Source of the DNA: Pseudomonas panipatensis
GTDB taxonomy: Bacteria; Pseudomonadota; Gammaproteobacteria; Pseudomonadales; Pseudomonadaceae
Direction of reading: 5' to 3'
NCBI RefSeq assembly: GCF_900099785.1
Contig: NZ_FNDS01000001.1
Coordinates: 248,001 to 312,000, forward strand
Length of the DNA stretch: 64,000 nucleotides
Shown here piece by piece: positions 1-8,370 of the stretch. The notes under the pieces are model-generated. The model saw only the letters and a program-made list of their open reading frames with translations. It was not told the DNA's origin and made no database searches. Both the position numbers and the translations under genes were made by a program. Each line of letters opens with the position of its first letter. Position 1 is the first letter of the stretch.

Positions 1-1
1 G

Positions 2-556
2 GACAGTTGCGTCCTCGACGGTGAAGCCCAGCTGCCGCGCGACGGCGCCGCCCTGGCCTCGCTGGCGGAGAAGAAACGCGCTGCCTGGGCCGAGCACGCT
101 GAGCGCCTGGCGCGCCTGGTGCTGGATATCCTCACGCTGTGGCACGGCCTGCAGAAGCGCTTCAAGGGCAAGATCGACCTGGCCATGACGGTGCCGCTGA
201 ATGACGTCAAAGGCCAGTTGGCCAGGCTGGTCTACCCGGGCTTCGTCCGCGATACGCCGCTGGAGTGGCTGAAGGAATACCCGCGTTACCTCAAGGCCGT
301 GGAGCAGCGCCTGGACAAGGTTGCCGGGCAGGTCCAGCGCGACCGCGTGTGGAGCGGCGAGATGGCTGGCTACTGGGAGCAGTACCAGGCGCGCCTGGCC
401 AAGCATGCCCAGGAAGGCAAGCGCGACCCGAACCTGCAGCTGTACCGCTGGATGCTCGAGGAATATCGCGTCTCGCTGTTCGCCCAGCAGTTGGGGACCA
501 AGCTGCCGGTATCGGACAAGCGCCTCTCCAAGCAGTGGAGCCAGGTGGACGCCTGA
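2..556 (+). CDS. hrpA: ATP-dependent RNA helicase HrpA, C-terminal part
   Basis: Only the last 184 residues are in the window; the frame is open from base 2 to the TGA at 554-556. HrpA is a large DEAH-box helicase (about 1300 residues) that acts on mRNA and on stalled ribosomes. The visible part corresponds to its C-terminal DUF3418 region, not to the helicase motifs. The end of the protein, EEYRVSLFAQQLGT followed by PVSDKRLSKQW, closely matches the conserved HrpA C-terminus. The gene is convergent with the GST gene, and a hairpin separates them. The identification is good, but the catalytic domains cannot be checked here. Confidence 0.9.
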   Translation, partial: DSCVLDGEAQLPRDGAALASLAEKKRAAWAEHAERLARLVLDILTLWHGLQKRFKGKIDLAMTVPLNDVKGQLARLVYPGFVRDTPLEWLKEYPRYLKAVEQRLDKVAGQVQRDRVWSGEMAGYWEQYQARLAKHAQEGKRDPNLQLYRWMLEEYRVSLFAQQLGTKLPVSDKRLSKQWSQVDA

Positions 557-639
557 GCGCTATGCCAGCTCGCTGGCAGCGCCCGAGGCGCTCCGCGTTG
601 GCCGCCCTACGTTTGCCGAGAGGGACGGCGACCGCGTAG

Positions 640-667
640 GGCGGATGACCCTTCGCGGTCATCCGCC
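640..667. repeat. Perfect 11-bp inverted repeat between convergent genes
   Basis: GGCGGATGACC (640-650) is followed by a 6-base loop and its exact complement (657-667). It sits between the ends of hrpA (+) and the GST gene (-). It could act as a bidirectional terminator without a T-run, or it could be a dispersed palindromic repeat. A related CCCTTCGCGG motif forms another hairpin at 49348-49375. Confidence 0.6.
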
Positions 668-690
668 GTGGCCCTGGGGGTGGCGGGTAT

Positions 691-1395
691 TCACGCGCGC
701 TGCGGAATTGCCAATCCGCGTTGTACCGCCGGCCGCGTCAGGAAGGCGTCCAGCACGCGGCGGACATTGGCGAAGCGCTCGAACTGCACCAGCTCGCCGG
801 CTTCATAGAAGCCCACCAGGTTGCGCACCCAGGGGAAGATGGCGATATCGGCGATGCTGTAGTCCGCGCCCATCAGCCAGTCGCGGCCCTCCAGGCGTTG
901 CTCGAGGACACCGAGCAGGCGGCGTGCTTCTTCCACGTAGCGGTTCAGCGGGCGCTTGTCCTCGAACTCGCGGCCGGCGAATTTATGGAAGAAACCCACC
1001 TGGCCGAACATCGGACCGATGCCGCCCATCTGGAACATCAGCCACTGGATGGCCTGGTAGCGCTCGGCCGGGGCCTTGGGCAGCAGTTGGCCGGTTTTCT
1101 CCGCCAGGTAGAGGAGGATGGCACCGGACTCGAACAGCGCCAGCGGCTGGCCGTCAGGGCCGTTGGGATCGAGGATCGCCGGGATCTTGTTGTTCGGGTT
1201 CAGCGAGAGGAATTCCGGGCTGAACTGCTCATTGCGCTCGAAGCTCACCAGGTGCGCTTCGTAGGGCAGGCCGGTTTCTTCCAGCATGATCGACACCTTC
1301 ACGCCGTTGGGCGTCGGCAGCGAGTAGAGCTGCAGGCGGTCGGGCTGGGTGGCGGGCCATTTGTCGGTGATGGGGAAGGCGGACAGTGCGGACAT
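691..1395 (-). CDS. Glutathione S-transferase, Nu class-like
   Basis: A 234-residue cytosolic GST with an N-terminal thioredoxin-like domain (about residues 20-105) and a helical C-terminal domain (about 115-225). The motif TPNGVKV near residue 29 matches the YghU/YfcG (Nu-class) group, which binds two glutathiones and has disulfide-bond reductase activity. FESGAILLYL is the usual glutathione gamma-glutamyl binding segment. The length fits the family. It is transcribed divergently from the HIT gene. The exact substrate cannot be told from sequence. Confidence 0.88.
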   Translation of the reverse strand: MSALSAFPITDKWPATQPDRLQLYSLPTPNGVKVSIMLEETGLPYEAHLVSFERNEQFSPEFLSLNPNNKIPAILDPNGPDGQPLALFESGAILLYLAEKTGQLLPKAPAERYQAIQWLMFQMGGIGPMFGQVGFFHKFAGREFEDKRPLNRYVEEARRLLGVLEQRLEGRDWLMGADYSIADIAIFPWVRNLVGFYEAGELVQFERFANVRRVLDAFLTRPAVQRGLAIPQRA

Positions 1396-1517
1396 GGATG
1401 CTCCGGTCGAGTGATCGAGGCGCCCAGCTTAGCCGTCGCGGCGCGTCGAGGGGAGATGCCAGCGGCGCCGTGAGCCGGTATCGTGCGGCCTTCGATCCAT
1501 CGCTCAAGGACAGTCGC

Positions 1518-1955
1518 ATGAGCCTGCAAGGCACCTACGATCCGCAGAACATCTTCGCCCAGATCATTCGTGGCGATGCGCCCTGCTACACCCTGTACGA
1601 AGACGAGGATGTGCTCGCCTTCCTCGACCTGTTCCCGCAGTCCTACGGCCACTCCCTGGTGATCCCCAAGCGTTCGGCCGCGCGCAACATTCTCGATGTC
1701 GATCCCGAGGCGCTGTGCAAGGTGATGCGCGTGGTGCAGCGCCTGACCGCGGTGCTGGTCGAGGAGCTGCAGCCGGATGGCGTGCAGGTGGCGCAGTTCA
1801 ACGGCGCGCCGGCGGGGCAGACGGTCTTCCACCTGCACATGCATATCGTGCCGCGCTACAGCGGCCAGGGGCTGGCAATCCATGCGGCGCAGAAGGGCGA
1901 TCCGCTGGAGTTGGAGAAGCTCCAGGCGCGTCTGCTGCAACGCCTCAACGGTTGA
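1518..1955 (+). CDS. HIT family nucleotide-binding hydrolase
   Basis: A 145-residue protein of the histidine-triad superfamily (HinT/Fhit-like), which hydrolyses nucleoside phosphoramidates or dinucleoside polyphosphates. The catalytic signature HLHMHIVP lies near residues 110-117, and FNGAPAGQTVFH just upstream is typical of the fold. I chose ATG 1518 because the product then begins a few residues before the conserved NIFAQIIRG strand; the longer upstream frame has no homologous look. It stands alone between the divergent GST gene and a convergent lipoprotein gene. Confidence 0.9.
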   Translation: MSLQGTYDPQNIFAQIIRGDAPCYTLYEDEDVLAFLDLFPQSYGHSLVIPKRSAARNILDVDPEALCKVMRVVQRLTAVLVEELQPDGVQVAQFNGAPAGQTVFHLHMHIVPRYSGQGLAIHAAQKGDPLELEKLQARLLQRLNG

Positions 1956-1994
1956 TCGCCCGGCGCGCCCGGGCGGGCGCGCCGATGAGTTGGC

Positions 1995-2414
1995 TCAGGG
2001 TTTGGCCGGTTTGATATCGAAGCCGGTATTGGCGTCGCTGAGGATGCGGAATTGCGCGCTTTCGCCGCTGCTCAGGCTGACCGTCAGCTCGCGGCGCAGG
2101 AAGCCCTTGCTGCACAGGCCGTCGCCCTGGCTGTCGATGCCGATACCGACGATGTGTTCTCCGGGCGGCAGGTGGAAGCTGGCGGACTCGCCCGCGGCGA
2201 CGCGCGCGGCCAACTGGCGATCGATGTTGAAGGCGATCATGCAGCCGCCGCCGAGGAAGCCGACGTCCCGTTGAACCTGAACCCGGGCATCGTCCTGGCT
2301 GTTCTGCTGGTAGGCCAGCAGGCGTTCGGCGGGGACTCTGGAAGGTGTATCGGTCTGGTAGGAGGAGCAGCCGGCCAGGGCCAGCAGGGACAGCGAAGCG
2401 ATCAGAACGCGCAT
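1995..2414 (-). CDS. Putative outer-membrane lipoprotein, unknown function
   Basis: 139 residues with a lipoprotein signal peptide: a hydrophobic stretch, then the lipobox L-A-G-C with the lipidated Cys at residue 16. The rest is a small beta-rich domain with the segment GGGCMIAFNIDRQ and a PPGEHIVGIG turn, resembling DUF2846-like lipoproteins seen in Pseudomonas. No catalytic motif is visible. It is convergent with the HIT gene. I do not recognise a specific function. Confidence 0.75.
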   Translation of the reverse strand: MRVLIASLSLLALAGCSSYQTDTPSRVPAERLLAYQQNSQDDARVQVQRDVGFLGGGCMIAFNIDRQLAARVAAGESASFHLPPGEHIVGIGIDSQGDGLCSKGFLRRELTVSLSSGESAQFRILSDANTGFDIKPAKP

Positions 2415-2500
2415 GAAAACCCTCCGTGGATGGACTTCTCGAAGACTAGTCCAGCCGCGCCGGCTTTGCCCGCGCCGGCGGGACGTATCGCTGCGGCCGC

Positions 2501-3016
2501 TCAGGCTGGCGTGGAGAGCAGCGCCAGGGTGTCTTGCGCCCCCATCATCCGCGCCGCGGCCAGTGCGGTCAGGCCGCTGGCGTCGCAGGCCTCGCGGTTG
2601 GCGCCGTGGGCCAGCAGTGCGCGCACGACCTCGCTGCGGTTGAACATGGCGGCCATCATCAGCGCGGTCTTGCCATCGGGCGAGGCGCCTTCCACGTCGG
2701 CGCCATGGCTCAGCAGCAACTCGACCATGGCCAGGTCGCCCTTGAACGCGGCGCCGGCCAGCGGTGTCTGTCCCGCCAGGTTGCGCAAATCGGGATCGGC
2801 CTGGTAGCGCAGCAGCAGGCGCACGCTGTCGGCGTGACCGTGGTAGCTGGCCAGCATCAGCAGGCTGTCGCCTTTCTGATTGCGCAGGTTGGGCGACAGC
2901 CCCTGGCGCAGCAGTTCTTCCAGGCGCTCGCCGTTGCCCTGGCGGGCGTCGTCGAACACCTGGTTGACGAAGCCTTGGGTGTCTTCGTCCAGTTCCATGG
3001 GGCGGGAGTCGTGCAT
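2501..3016 (-). CDS. Ankyrin repeat protein
   Basis: 171 residues with about four ankyrin repeats (roughly residues 30-165), seen in periodic units such as GDSLLMLASYHGH, GQTPLAGAAFKGD and GKTALMMAAMFNR, each followed by a VRLLL/VELLL-type helix. There is no signal peptide, so it is probably a cytosolic protein-protein interaction module. I chose ATG 3016 because AAAGG lies about 9 bases upstream; ATG 3025 would abut that motif. It is divergent from the FabH-like gene. Its partner is unknown. Confidence 0.85.
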   Translation of the reverse strand: MHDSRPMELDEDTQGFVNQVFDDARQGNGERLEELLRQGLSPNLRNQKGDSLLMLASYHGHADSVRLLLRYQADPDLRNLAGQTPLAGAAFKGDLAMVELLLSHGADVEGASPDGKTALMMAAMFNRSEVVRALLAHGANREACDASGLTALAAARMMGAQDTLALLSTPA

Positions 3017-3414
3017 GGCGGGCATCCTTTCAATAGGGGAATTGCGCAAGATGATAGGGCTGCTCGGCCAATCATGCCCGCTGGCCTTGGCTATGGGCCC
3101 GTTCGGCAATTTCAATCGAGCGCCCGTGGCCGGCGATGCGCGAAAATTGCCGTGGGACGGCGGCATTTCATGGCGAATTACCGCATAATCCACGGTTATC
3201 CGCTCGGATCGTGCATCCCGGCGGGCGCCGTTGGGCGGCCGGGAGTGCCGTTGCCTGGACTGACTGGCAAACTGCCGGGTCATCGGGCGCAGCCGCCTTG
3301 GCCGACGAGCCAGCCCCAAGAGGGCGATTCTTTCCAGTGCCGGCCGATGCGCGGGCGCTTTGATGCCTAACCATGCTGCCGGGCTTGGCAGCCAGATTGA
3401 GAAGAGGATTGACC
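3017..3414. other. Divergent intergenic region, no gene seen
   Basis: This 398-base gap separates the ankyrin gene (-) from the FabH-like gene (+), so it must hold both promoters. I find no convincing sigma70 pair, operator or small ORF with a ribosome binding site. A purine-rich Shine-Dalgarno (GAAGAGG, 3401-3407) marks the start of the FabH-like gene. Confidence 0.5.
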
Positions 3415-4536
3415 GTGCATAAAGTCGTGATCAGTGGGACCGGTCTGTACACCCCGCCGTTCAGCATTTCCAACGATGAGCTGGTGGAGTCCTTCAATAC
3501 CTACGTCCGTCACTACAACGACCAGCATGCCGAAGCCATCGCCAAGGGCGAACTGCACGCATTGAGCGAATCCAGCTCGGGCTTCATCGAGAAGGCTTCC
3601 GGGATCAAGAGCCGCTTCGTGGTCGACAAGCAAGGCATCCTCGACCCGCAGCGCATGGTCCCGCGCATCCCCGAACGCAGCAACGACGACTGGGGCATTC
3701 TCTGCGAGATGGCCGTGCACGCCGCCAGGCAGGCGCTGCAACGCGCCGGCCGCAGCGCCGCGGATATCGACGGGGTGATCGTCGCCTGCTCCAACCTGCA
3801 GCGCGCCTACCCGGCGGTGGCCATCGAGGTACAGGCCGCGCTGGGCATCCAGGGCTTCGGTTTCGACATGAACGTGGCCTGCTCCTCGGCCACCTTCGGC
3901 CTGCAGGCGGCAGCCAACGCAGTACAACTCGGCCAGGCCCGCGCCATTCTCATGGTCAACCCGGAAATCTGCACCGGCCACCTGAACTTCCGTGACCGCG
4001 ACAGCCACTTCATCTTCGGCGACGCGGCCACCGCGGTGATCGTCGAGCGCGCCGACCAGGCCACCTCCAGCTACCAGTTCGACATCGTCAGCAGCAAGTT
4101 GCTGACGCAGTTCTCCAACAACATTCGCAATAACTTCGGCTTCCTCAACCGTGCCGCCGAAGAGGGCATCGGCCAGCGCGACAAACTGTTCGTGCAGGAG
4201 GGCCGCAAGGTGTTCAAGGATGTCTGCCCGATGGTCGCCGAGCTGATCGGCGAGCACCTGGCGCAGAACGACATCCCGGTCGGCGACGTCAAGCGCTTCT
4301 GGCTGCACCAGGCCAACCTCAACATGAACCTGCTGATCACCCGCAAGCTGCTTGGCCGCGACGCCGAGGCTCATGAGGCGCCGGTGATCCTCGATACCTA
4401 CGCGAACACCAGCTCCGCCGGTTCGGTGATTGCCTTCCACAAGCACCAGGACGACCTGCCCGCCGGCTCCATTGGCGTGCTCAGCTCCTTCGGTGCGGGC
4501 TATTCCATCGGCAGCGTGATCCTGCGCAAACGCTGA
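3415..4536 (+). CDS. Beta-ketoacyl-ACP synthase III-like enzyme (PA3286 type)
   Basis: 373 residues from a GTG start at 3415, placed 7 bases after GAAGAGG; an in-frame ATG at 3373 has no ribosome binding site. It is a thiolase-fold condensing enzyme with the FabH triad: Cys156 (NVACSSATFG), His298 (WLHQANLNMN) and Asn331 (YANTSSAGS). It is longer than the usual FabH (about 320 residues) and matches my memory of P. aeruginosa PA3286. That enzyme is reported to condense beta-oxidation-derived octanoyl-CoA with malonyl-ACP, feeding degraded fatty acid back into synthesis. The start of the ECF sigma gene follows 4 bases after its stop, suggesting co-transcription. Confidence 0.88.
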   Translation: MHKVVISGTGLYTPPFSISNDELVESFNTYVRHYNDQHAEAIAKGELHALSESSSGFIEKASGIKSRFVVDKQGILDPQRMVPRIPERSNDDWGILCEMAVHAARQALQRAGRSAADIDGVIVACSNLQRAYPAVAIEVQAALGIQGFGFDMNVACSSATFGLQAAANAVQLGQARAILMVNPEICTGHLNFRDRDSHFIFGDAATAVIVERADQATSSYQFDIVSSKLLTQFSNNIRNNFGFLNRAAEEGIGQRDKLFVQEGRKVFKDVCPMVAELIGEHLAQNDIPVGDVKRFWLHQANLNMNLLITRKLLGRDAEAHEAPVILDTYANTSSAGSVIAFHKHQDDLPAGSIGVLSSFGAGYSIGSVILRKR

Positions 4537-4539
4537 TCC

Positions 4540-5148
4540 ATGGCCCCGGCCGACGGTGACCTGCTGGCGCGCTTGCGCGCTGGCGAGCAACAGGCGTTCC
4601 GCGAGCTGGTCGGCGCTTATCAGGGCGCCATGCGCGCGGTGGCCTGGGCCATCGTCGGTGCCAGCCTGGCCGATGAGGTGGTGCAGGATGCCTGGCTTGC
4701 GGTGGTGCGCCATCTGGACGGCTTCCAGGAGCGCGCCAGCCTCAAGACCTGGCTGCTGACCATCACCGCGAATACTGCCAAAAGCCGTCTGCGTCAGATA
4801 CGTCAGGAGGTTTCTCTGGAAGACCTGCCGGCGCCCCATGGCAGCATCGACGATGCGCGCTTCGCCGCCGACGGTCACTGGAGTCCGGCGCCGTTCGCCT
4901 GGCACGAGGACTCGCCCGAAGCGCTGCTGGCCGAGGAGGAGCTGCGCGAGTGCCTGGAGAAGACCCTGCTCAGCCTCTCGGAGATGCAGCGCAGCGTCGT
5001 GCTGCTGCGCGAGCGCCAGGGCCTGGCACTGGAGGACATCTGTAATCTTCTCGGGCTTTCCCTCTCCAATGTCCGGGTGCTGTTGCATCGCGGCCGGCTG
5101 AAGCTGTTCGCCACCCTGGAGCATTTCGAGGAGACCGGCCAATGCTGA
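4540..5148 (+). CDS. ECF-type RNA polymerase sigma factor
   Basis: 202 residues with the two ECF domains. Region 2 is around residues 15-80 (AYQGAMRAVAW, then LADEVVQDAWL and FQERASLKTWLLTI). Region 4 is around 135-195 (LSEMQRSVVLLRE with a helix-turn-helix ending in NVRVLLHRGRLKL). The acidic linker between them is longer than usual. It begins 4 bases after the FabH-like gene and overlaps the anti-sigma gene by 7 bases, so the pair is probably translationally coupled. The target promoter is unknown; the adjacent porin is one candidate. Confidence 0.9.
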   Translation: MAPADGDLLARLRAGEQQAFRELVGAYQGAMRAVAWAIVGASLADEVVQDAWLAVVRHLDGFQERASLKTWLLTITANTAKSRLRQIRQEVSLEDLPAPHGSIDDARFAADGHWSPAPFAWHEDSPEALLAEEELRECLEKTLLSLSEMQRSVVLLRERQGLALEDICNLLGLSLSNVRVLLHRGRLKLFATLEHFEETGQC

Positions 5149-5381
5149 CCTGCAAGCAACTGGTGGCCCTGTCCAGCGACCTGCTGGACAGCCAGTTGAG
5201 CCTGCGCGAGAAGTTGGCGGTGCGGCGCCATCTATTGGTGTGTCGCAACTGTCGGCGTTTTCTCAAGCAAATGCGCCTGACCCGCGCGACGCTGCGTCTG
5301 CTGCCAGAGGCACCCAGCCCGGAACTCGACCTGCTCGCCGCGCGCCTGGCCGAACTGCGGCGCGATAACGCCCGGCGCTGA
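5142..5381 (+). CDS. Zinc-finger anti-sigma factor
   Basis: A 79-residue protein with the zf-HC2 anti-sigma signature: Cys4 near the N-terminus and H-x3-C-x2-C (HLLVCRNC, about residues 30-37). The family binds zinc and sequesters the cognate ECF sigma factor in the cytoplasm, often sensing redox state. Unlike many relatives it has no transmembrane helix, so it would be soluble. The start codon overlaps the sigma gene (ATGCTGA), the classic arrangement for such pairs. Confidence 0.83.
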   Translation: MLTCKQLVALSSDLLDSQLSLREKLAVRRHLLVCRNCRRFLKQMRLTRATLRLLPEAPSPELDLLAARLAELRRDNARR

Positions 5382-5586
5382 GCCGGCCGCCCGCTTCGCG
5401 CGGGGCGAAAGTTCCGCTGTCATAAAAAGTTTATATAGCTGCCGTCGATCTGAAATAACCCCTCGCCAAGATTCCCGCAACACATACCGGCCGCCATATG
5501 GCCGCGCGAGTCCTTTTTGGGGGGGCGCGCACCAGGCCAGGCACCGACCGTGTTCAGCGCTTAAAAAAACATAAGGGGAAAACTTG

Positions 5587-6882
5587 ATGATCCGTAAGAA
5601 CCACGCCGGATTCGCCGCCAGTGCACTGGCGCAGGCCGTGCTGGGAGCCAGCATTGTCGTTCCAACCGTCGCTCACGCCGACTTCATTTCGGATAGCAAA
5701 GCCAGCGTTGAACTGCGCAACTTCTATTTCAACCGCGACTTCCGCAGCTCCACTCCGGCGCAGCAGAGCAAGGCTGACGAGTGGGCCCAGGGCTTCATCC
5801 TGCGCTACGAATCCGGCTACACCGACGGCACCATCGGCGTTGGCGTCGATGCCATCGGCATGCTGGGCCTGAAGCTGGACTCCAGCCCGGCACGTTCCGG
5901 CACCGGCCTGCTGCCGAAGACCGCCGACGGCTCCGCCCCGGACGATTACAGCAAGCTGGGTATGACCGCCAAGCTGCGCTACGAAAAGAACACCCTGAAG
6001 GTGGGTACCCTGGTCCCGAAACTGCCGGTCATCGTGCCTAACGATAGCCGTCTGCTGCCGCAAGTCTTCCTGGGTAGCGCGGTGAACTCCACGCAGATCG
6101 CTGGCCTGACCCTCGATGGCGGCCGCCTGAACCAGACCAACCTGCGTGATTCCAGCGATTACCAGGAAATGACTGTCACCACCGGCGGCAAGAAGAACAT
6201 CAGCTTCGCCAAAGGCACCACCACCAACGAATTCGACTTCGCTGGCGGTACCTACCAGTGGAACAAGAACTTCAGCACCGGCTACCACTACGGCGAGCTG
6301 AAGGACTTCTACAAGCAGCACTACCTGACCGCCGTCTATAACCTGCCGATCACCGATGGCCAGTCGCTGAAGTCCGACATCCGCTTCGCCAAGTCCACCG
6401 ACGACGGCACCAGCAACGTAGACAACAAGGCGATCAACGCCATGTTCACCTACAACCTGGGCTACAACGCCTTCGGCCTCGGCTACCAGAAGATGAGCGG
6501 CGACACCGGCTTCGCCTACATCAACGGTACCGACCCGTACCTGGTGAACTATGTGCAGGTGCTGGACTTCGCCAACAAGGACGAGAAATCCTGGCAGGCG
6601 CGCTATGACTACAACTTCGCCGGCCTCGGCATTCCCGGCCTGACCTTCATGACCCGTTACGTGAAGGGCACCGGCATCGACCGCCTGAACACCAGCGACG
6701 AAGGCCGCGAGTGGGAACGCGATACCGACATCGCCTATGTCTTCCAGGAAGGCGCGCTGAAAGGCTTCGGCATCAAGTGGCGTAACGCGACCACCCGCAG
6801 CAACTACGCGCAGAACAGCACGTCCAGCAACTCGGTCGACGAGAACCGTCTGATCCTCAGCTACACCATGCCGCTGTGGTAA
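5587..6882 (+). CDS. OprD-family outer membrane porin
   Basis: 431 residues. The signal peptide ends at about VAHA-DF. The mature part has the OprD/OpdK architecture of an 18-stranded beta barrel, ending in the aromatic C-terminal strand LSYTMPLW. Family hallmarks include ELRNFYFNRDF, the loop KLPVIVPNDSRLLPQ, and DGGRLNQTNLRDSSDYQEM, which points to the OprE/OpdK side of the family. I chose ATG 5587, with AGGGG about 8 bases upstream, over the TTG just before it. The substrate, a small carboxylate or amino acid in this family, cannot be inferred. A strong terminator follows. Confidence 0.9.
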   Translation: MIRKNHAGFAASALAQAVLGASIVVPTVAHADFISDSKASVELRNFYFNRDFRSSTPAQQSKADEWAQGFILRYESGYTDGTIGVGVDAIGMLGLKLDSSPARSGTGLLPKTADGSAPDDYSKLGMTAKLRYEKNTLKVGTLVPKLPVIVPNDSRLLPQVFLGSAVNSTQIAGLTLDGGRLNQTNLRDSSDYQEMTVTTGGKKNISFAKGTTTNEFDFAGGTYQWNKNFSTGYHYGELKDFYKQHYLTAVYNLPITDGQSLKSDIRFAKSTDDGTSNVDNKAINAMFTYNLGYNAFGLGYQKMSGDTGFAYINGTDPYLVNYVQVLDFANKDEKSWQARYDYNFAGLGIPGLTFMTRYVKGTGIDRLNTSDEGREWERDTDIAYVFQEGALKGFGIKWRNATTRSNYAQNSTSSNSVDENRLILSYTMPLW

Positions 6883-6975
6883 GAAACACCTGACGGAAGC
6901 CACGGTCGCCCAGCTTGCATGGGCGACCCCTCGGCAGGCTTCCGCGCCGTGCGAGACGGCAACTCCTCTGGTTTG

Positions 6976-7000
6976 AGCCCCGCCCTGGCGGGGCTTTTTT
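6976..7000 (+). terminator. Rho-independent terminator of the porin gene
   Basis: AGCCCCGCC and GGCGGGGCT form a GC-rich stem with a very short loop, followed by a run of six T (6995-7000). It lies about 95 bases after the porin stop codon. Confidence 0.9.
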
Positions 7001-7090
7001 ATGGTCGCTGCACCGTGCATCCACCCGCCGTTCGATCCGTTGTCGGCGCTTCCCGTCACGCTGTCGGGGTGCTGCGGCGCTTCGAGCGAC

Positions 7091-7107
7091 TTGACCGAAA
7101 GCGTCAA
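7091..7107. promoter_or_regulatory. Inverted repeat TTGAC-N7-GTCAA before the acyl-CoA dehydrogenase
   Basis: This perfect 5-bp inverted repeat lies 84 bases before the acyl-CoA dehydrogenase start. The form resembles operators of fatty-acid or branched-chain catabolism repressors (TetR or MerR types). The match is short and the regulator is unknown. Confidence 0.35.
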
Positions 7108-7190
7108 TCGACCCTGAGCGTTGGCGTCATTGAGGCGGGCAGGGGCGCCACCTAACCTGCCGGCACTTCCACCCACAAGGGATTGCCGAC

Positions 7191-8330
7191 ATGCAGCGCA
7201 TTCATTTCGAGACCGAGCACAACCTGTTCCGCGATGCTTTCCGCGCCTTCCTCGGCAAGGAAGTACTGCCTCATCAGGACGCCTGGGAAGAGGCCGGGGT
7301 GGTCGACCGTGGCGTCTGGCTGAAGGCCGGCGAGCAGGGCTTCCTGCTGCCCTGGGCGGACGAGGCGTACGGTGGCGCCGGGCTCAAGGACTTCCGCTAC
7401 GAACAGATCATGTGCGAGGAGCTGGCGCGCATCAACGAGCCGGGCTTCATGATCCCGCTGCATTCGGCGCTCTGCGGCCCCTACATCGCCGAATACGGCA
7501 ACGCCGAGCAGAAGGCGCGCTTCCTGCCCGGCATCATCCGTGGCGAAACCATCCTCGCCGTGGCCATGACCGAGCCCTCCGCCGGTTCCGACCTGGCCGG
7601 CATGCGCAGCACCGCGGTGGACAAGGGCGACCACTGGTTGCTCAACGGTTCCAAGGTGTTCATCTCCAACGGCCTGCTCGCCGACCTGGTGATAGTCGCG
7701 GCCAAGACCGATCCGAGCAACCCGCACGCCATGGGCCTGTTCCTGGTCGAGCGTGGCATGCCCGGCTTCGAGCGCGGGCGCAACCTGAAGAAGCTCGGCA
7801 TGAAGAGCCAGGACACCGCTGAACTGTTCTTCAATGACGTCAGGGTGCCCAAGGAAAACCTCCTCGGCGACGCCAAGGGGGGCTTCTACTACCTGATGAA
7901 CATGCTCGCCCAGGAGCGCCTGACCAATGCCTGTGGTGCGGTGGCCGGCGCCGAGGCGGCGTTGCAGGCGACCCTCGATTACGTCAGGGAGCGCAAGGCA
8001 TTCGGCCGCCCCGTGGCGCATTTCCAGAACACCCGCTTTAAGCTCGCCGAGATGCGCACGCAGATCGACGTGGCGCAGGTCTTCACCGATCGCTGCGTGA
8101 TGGACCACAACCAGAAGAAACTCAGCCCGGAAGTCGCCGCCGAGGCCAAACTGTTCACCACCGAGCTGCTCGGCAAGGTAGTCGACGAGGGGGTGCAACT
8201 GCATGGCGGCTGGGGTTACATGTGGGAGTACCCGATCTGCCGCATGTACGCCAACGCGCGCATCCAGCGAATCTTCGCCGGCACCTCGGAGATCATGAAA
8301 GAGATCATCAGCCGTGGCATGAAGCTGTGA
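7191..8330 (+). CDS. Acyl-CoA dehydrogenase
   Basis: 379 residues, the normal length of a homotetrameric FAD-dependent acyl-CoA dehydrogenase. The signatures AMTEPSAGSD (about 125-134) and QRIFAGTSEIMKEI (near the C-terminus) are clear. The glutamate used by medium-chain enzymes is replaced by Ala in FAGTSE, while QERL supplies Glu242 at the position used by long-chain and isovaleryl-CoA dehydrogenases. It is followed 40 bases later by an AMACR-like CoA transferase, suggesting oxidation of a branched or methyl-substituted acyl-CoA. That substrate is inference. Confidence 0.92.
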   Translation: MQRIHFETEHNLFRDAFRAFLGKEVLPHQDAWEEAGVVDRGVWLKAGEQGFLLPWADEAYGGAGLKDFRYEQIMCEELARINEPGFMIPLHSALCGPYIAEYGNAEQKARFLPGIIRGETILAVAMTEPSAGSDLAGMRSTAVDKGDHWLLNGSKVFISNGLLADLVIVAAKTDPSNPHAMGLFLVERGMPGFERGRNLKKLGMKSQDTAELFFNDVRVPKENLLGDAKGGFYYLMNMLAQERLTNACGAVAGAEAALQATLDYVRERKAFGRPVAHFQNTRFKLAEMRTQIDVAQVFTDRCVMDHNQKKLSPEVAAEAKLFTTELLGKVVDEGVQLHGGWGYMWEYPICRMYANARIQRIFAGTSEIMKEIISRGMKL

Positions 8331-8370
8331 GGCGCGGCTGCGGCGAAAACGACAACACAGGAGTCGCCCG

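Noticed and set aside
3367-5142. 591-codon minus-strand frame opposite the FabH-like and sigma genes
   Set aside because: It spans two real plus-strand genes and has no recognisable protein features.
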